Shown piece by piece: positions 61,907 through 64,000 of a stretch of DNA of 64,000 bases. The position numbers were made by a program, and so were the translations under genes. The notes under the pieces are model-generated. The model saw only the letters and a program-made list of their open reading frames with translations. It had not been told where the DNA came from and did no database searches. Every line of letters starts with the position of its first letter. Within the stretch, counting starts at the first letter, position 1. The stretch spans positions 10,416,001 to 10,480,000 of the forward strand of contig JAKZAN010000007.1 in the NCBI GenBank assembly GCA_023053545.1, given 5' to 3'. Source of the DNA: Lepidurus packardi (lineage: Eukaryota; Arthropoda; Branchiopoda; Notostraca; Triopsidae).

Positions 61907-62659
61907 ATGGACAAATCTGGCGGTCGAGGCAGTTTGCTTGGAAACTTCAGTTTCGAAGGCGACTCTTTCCCGGAATTTAGTGAATTTGACACGACTTCTG
62001 AAGTGATTGCCTTTAAAGCGTCTCGGTACGTAAAATAATTAAAACTACCTCCCCTTATCTCCCCTAAACATTTCTAGCGTGCGTGACACGGATTTCGATC
62101 CAATCTCCAATAATCCCAAACTTGCGCCAAAGTTTTGAAACCGTGTCATAGTTCGAAGCATGAGCATGGGAACATTGAAAACTGTGTGGCTACTAACAGT
62201 AACACTGTATGTTCTCTCTCTCTAGTTTCTTGGTACTGGTGTGATCCTTTTAGAACCCTTGCCTGCATACCTGAAATCGAACTAACCATTTGTTTGACCG
62301 CAAAACGCACCAAGACGACCATTGTGACTTTCTTAGATCCTTAACTCCAGGTAAAAAAGTAAAGTTCAGGTAATATATGAGAAGGCGAATGGTTTGAAAC
62401 CTGTAAAGCCTGAAAAGTCTTGTTTTTCTTGAATAGTTGAAGTATTTCTCTAATCGTTTTCGTATTTTTTAGGCGTATATCACCAGAAGACGACAAGGTC
62501 GCACCAATGACAATGATAGAAACTATTACCATAGCTCGGCCCCTTAAGGTTGGTATCTGCTTGATCTTTTCCCCTAAAAACATTGTTTTCGACGTCGGAG
62601 TTCCACTTTGTCTGGCTCGTGTGTTCAGGCTATTTCAACGCCGACCGGTTGGAAGAACT
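61907..62659 (+). CDS. possible 5' exons of an unrecognised gene
   Basis: ATG at 61907 opens a 39-codon frame (MDKSGGRGSLLGNFSF...) that ends at a good donor (TCTCG|GTACGT, exon 61907-62025). Frame-compatible exons follow at 62473-62548 (TTTTTTAG acceptor; RISPEDDKVAPMTMIETITI, then ARPLK) and 62629-62659 (CAG acceptor, GTAAGA donor; AISTPTGWKN). An alternative exon from 62078 (TTTCTAG acceptor) joins in frame and reaches a stop at 62136-62138, giving a 59-residue product. I recognise no family. Downstream sequence becomes CA-rich and then meets a transposon, so a 3' part may be missing or truncated. Confidence 0.35.
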
Positions 62660-63010
62660 GTAAGAACAAGAGAATGTTTAGGGATTTGGGGGGTAAACAT
62701 GGATAGAGAGTCTCCCATACGATGCGAGCTGTCTAGGCTGTGCTATTTTGGTTTCCCCCCCAAAAAGCGTCATGCTAACGTGGTTTTGAAAGCTACTACA
62801 CACGCACACGCCTGTGCGAACGGAAACGAATGAAACGCAGTTCCCTTTATTGACAGTACATCCCTTCTCATACATATACTTAGCTGTCGTAGGTACTGTA
62901 CAAACACCTCTGACACACGTATACCCCTACTCTTACATTCCTCACACACAACACACATTACAAAACAAGCTATTACACATTTACATGCTTACATACGTCA
63001 CTGGACACAA
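62660..63010. other. no further exon seen; CA-rich DNA
   Basis: CA/TA-rich low-complexity DNA (ACACACG and TACATTCC words). No clear continuation of the gene starting at 61907. Confidence 0.45.
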
Positions 63011-63011
63011 G

Positions 63012-63115
63012 TGCGTACTTTCACATATACTGTGTATGAAAGTACGCAATTGGGTCTGAAAGTACGCCCTTGACACAAGTGCGTACTTTCACATATACTG
63101 TGTATGAAAGTACGC
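63012..63115 (+). repeat. two tandem hairpins, period 69
   Basis: GCGTACTTTCACATATACTG followed by TGTATGAAAGTACGC forms an inverted repeat (11-bp perfect outer stem) at 63012-63047 and again at 63081-63115. A lone half (TGAAAGTACGC) lies between, at 63057-63067. The repeats are identical. Confidence 0.9.
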
Positions 63116-63160
63116 AATTGGGTCAAGTATCTGCTGTAAATTTACTGTATATATTGTATA

Positions 63161-64000
63161 CAGTGTAGATGCCGCGTAGTGTGATCGCTGGTTATTAGAA
63201 TCAGCTTTATGGAATCCGATTCAAAAGGGTACAATTCATAGCATTTGAATTGGTTATTAGAATCACACTTTCGGATATTAGAATCAATTCCAAGAGAGCT
63301 TTCACATGTGCAGTAACGAAACTGCAGTAGTGATTGCTACATGGACTTGGCATATTGACCAATGATATTGCGTTTACGTCATTTTGACCAATCCTGGCAT
63401 TGCCAGCCTATTAATGCGCGGAGAGAGAAATCCCTTCTAAACTCCCCAGTCAATTAAATGAGCAGGTTATTCAATTGAGTGACCAGTTCCTTTGATTGAC
63501 CGGGGAAATTAAAAGGGATATCGTGTTGAGAACCCTGCCAAGCTTCAAAAGCGTAGTGTTAGTTGGGTTTTAGACGTGTGGTTATGTAAAGATGTCGACG
63601 AACAAGAAAAGAGTTGATTTAAATGTAATAGAGAAGTTGAAGCTTATGACCAGTTGAGTTTTAAAGATGTGCCCCAAAGGGAAGCGGCCGTTAAGTTGGG
63701 AATTCCTCACTCATCTCTTTCAAAATGGTTGAAAAATCGTTACGAAATAAACCATATCGGGGTGTGGTGAAGAAAACAGAGCGAAAAATCTAGTTTCTAG
63801 TGATACCTCACTTTCCATCACACGCCTTGTAGTAACGGAGCTATCAAAGATAGAAAAAGAAGGACCAAGCGCCTCGAGTCCCGCTACGACACGTCCGTGA
63901 CGTCGCGCCCCAAACTTTAAACGCCGCTAACTCGCGAACGGTTACTCGGAATAAATTCGAACAAAGTGTATGATTCCTGGCATTCTATTTCATAGTTCCG
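63161..64000 (+). mobile_element. non-autonomous pogo/Tigger-like element, copy C (runs off the window)
   Basis: Begins TA-CAGTGTAGATGCC, so a TA target site plus CAGT terminus, as known for pogo/Tigger. GGTTATTAGAATCA occurs twice near the end. ATG at 63592 opens the same short frame as copy A with the same frame break before the helix-turn-helix (FKDVPQREAAVKLGIPHSSL region). The non-coding tail follows and the window ends before the 3' terminus. A single, not doubled, HTH unit is seen. Confidence 0.75.

Overview
This is eukaryotic, most likely invertebrate-animal DNA. The evidence is one multi-exon gene with short GT-AG introns (53-238 bp) whose product reads through as a Werner-type RecQ helicase with the animal WRN domain order: RecQ core, zinc/RQC, HRDC, a C-terminal helix-turn-helix and a KRKLPDW tail. 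The rest is AT-rich, repeat-laden DNA with many long poly(A)/poly(T) runs and non-autonomous transposon remains. I cannot name the species.

Layout. 1-52 kb: essentially gene-free. It holds tandem arrays (136 bp at 5.9 kb, about 122 bp at 8.6 kb, 102 bp at 18.9 kb, 203 bp at 22.7 kb, 150 bp at 26.3 kb, 206 bp at 34.1 kb) and dispersed families. One dispersed element occurs three times (14.5, 37.7 and 46.7 kb), each time with a core of three roughly 240-bp repeats. Another carries the DNA-binding helix-turn-helix fragment of a pogo/Tigger (CENP-B-like) transposase and occurs at 20.2, 42.5 and 63.2 kb. The word AACAATGAA appears about 25 times on the plus strand, nearly all between 16.6 and 36.0 kb. 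It also marks a four-fold CRE-like cluster at 16.6 kb.

52.8-60.7 kb: the gene cluster. The WRN homologue (52794-58098, 20 exons, 1131 residues predicted) has no exonuclease domain in the window. It carries a recent, frame-preserving tandem duplication of an acidic exon pair just before the helicase core. About 1.1 kb downstream on the same strand lies a second intact gene (59220-60657, 5 exons, 349 residues). It is a WRN paralogue that kept the acidic exon and the C-terminal helix-turn-helix region but has no helicase or RQC and only a remnant of HRDC. Its codon differences from WRN are mostly synonymous where compared, so it looks functional rather than decaying.

60.7-64 kb: short tandem duplications (150 bp, 98 bp), the possible 5' exons of a third unrecognised gene (from 61907), a pair of tandem hairpins (63.0 kb), and a pogo-like element running off the window end.

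The WRN gene and its helicase-less neighbour are the likeliest functional unit. The paralogue could compete with or modulate WRN through shared partner or DNA contacts, but that is inference.
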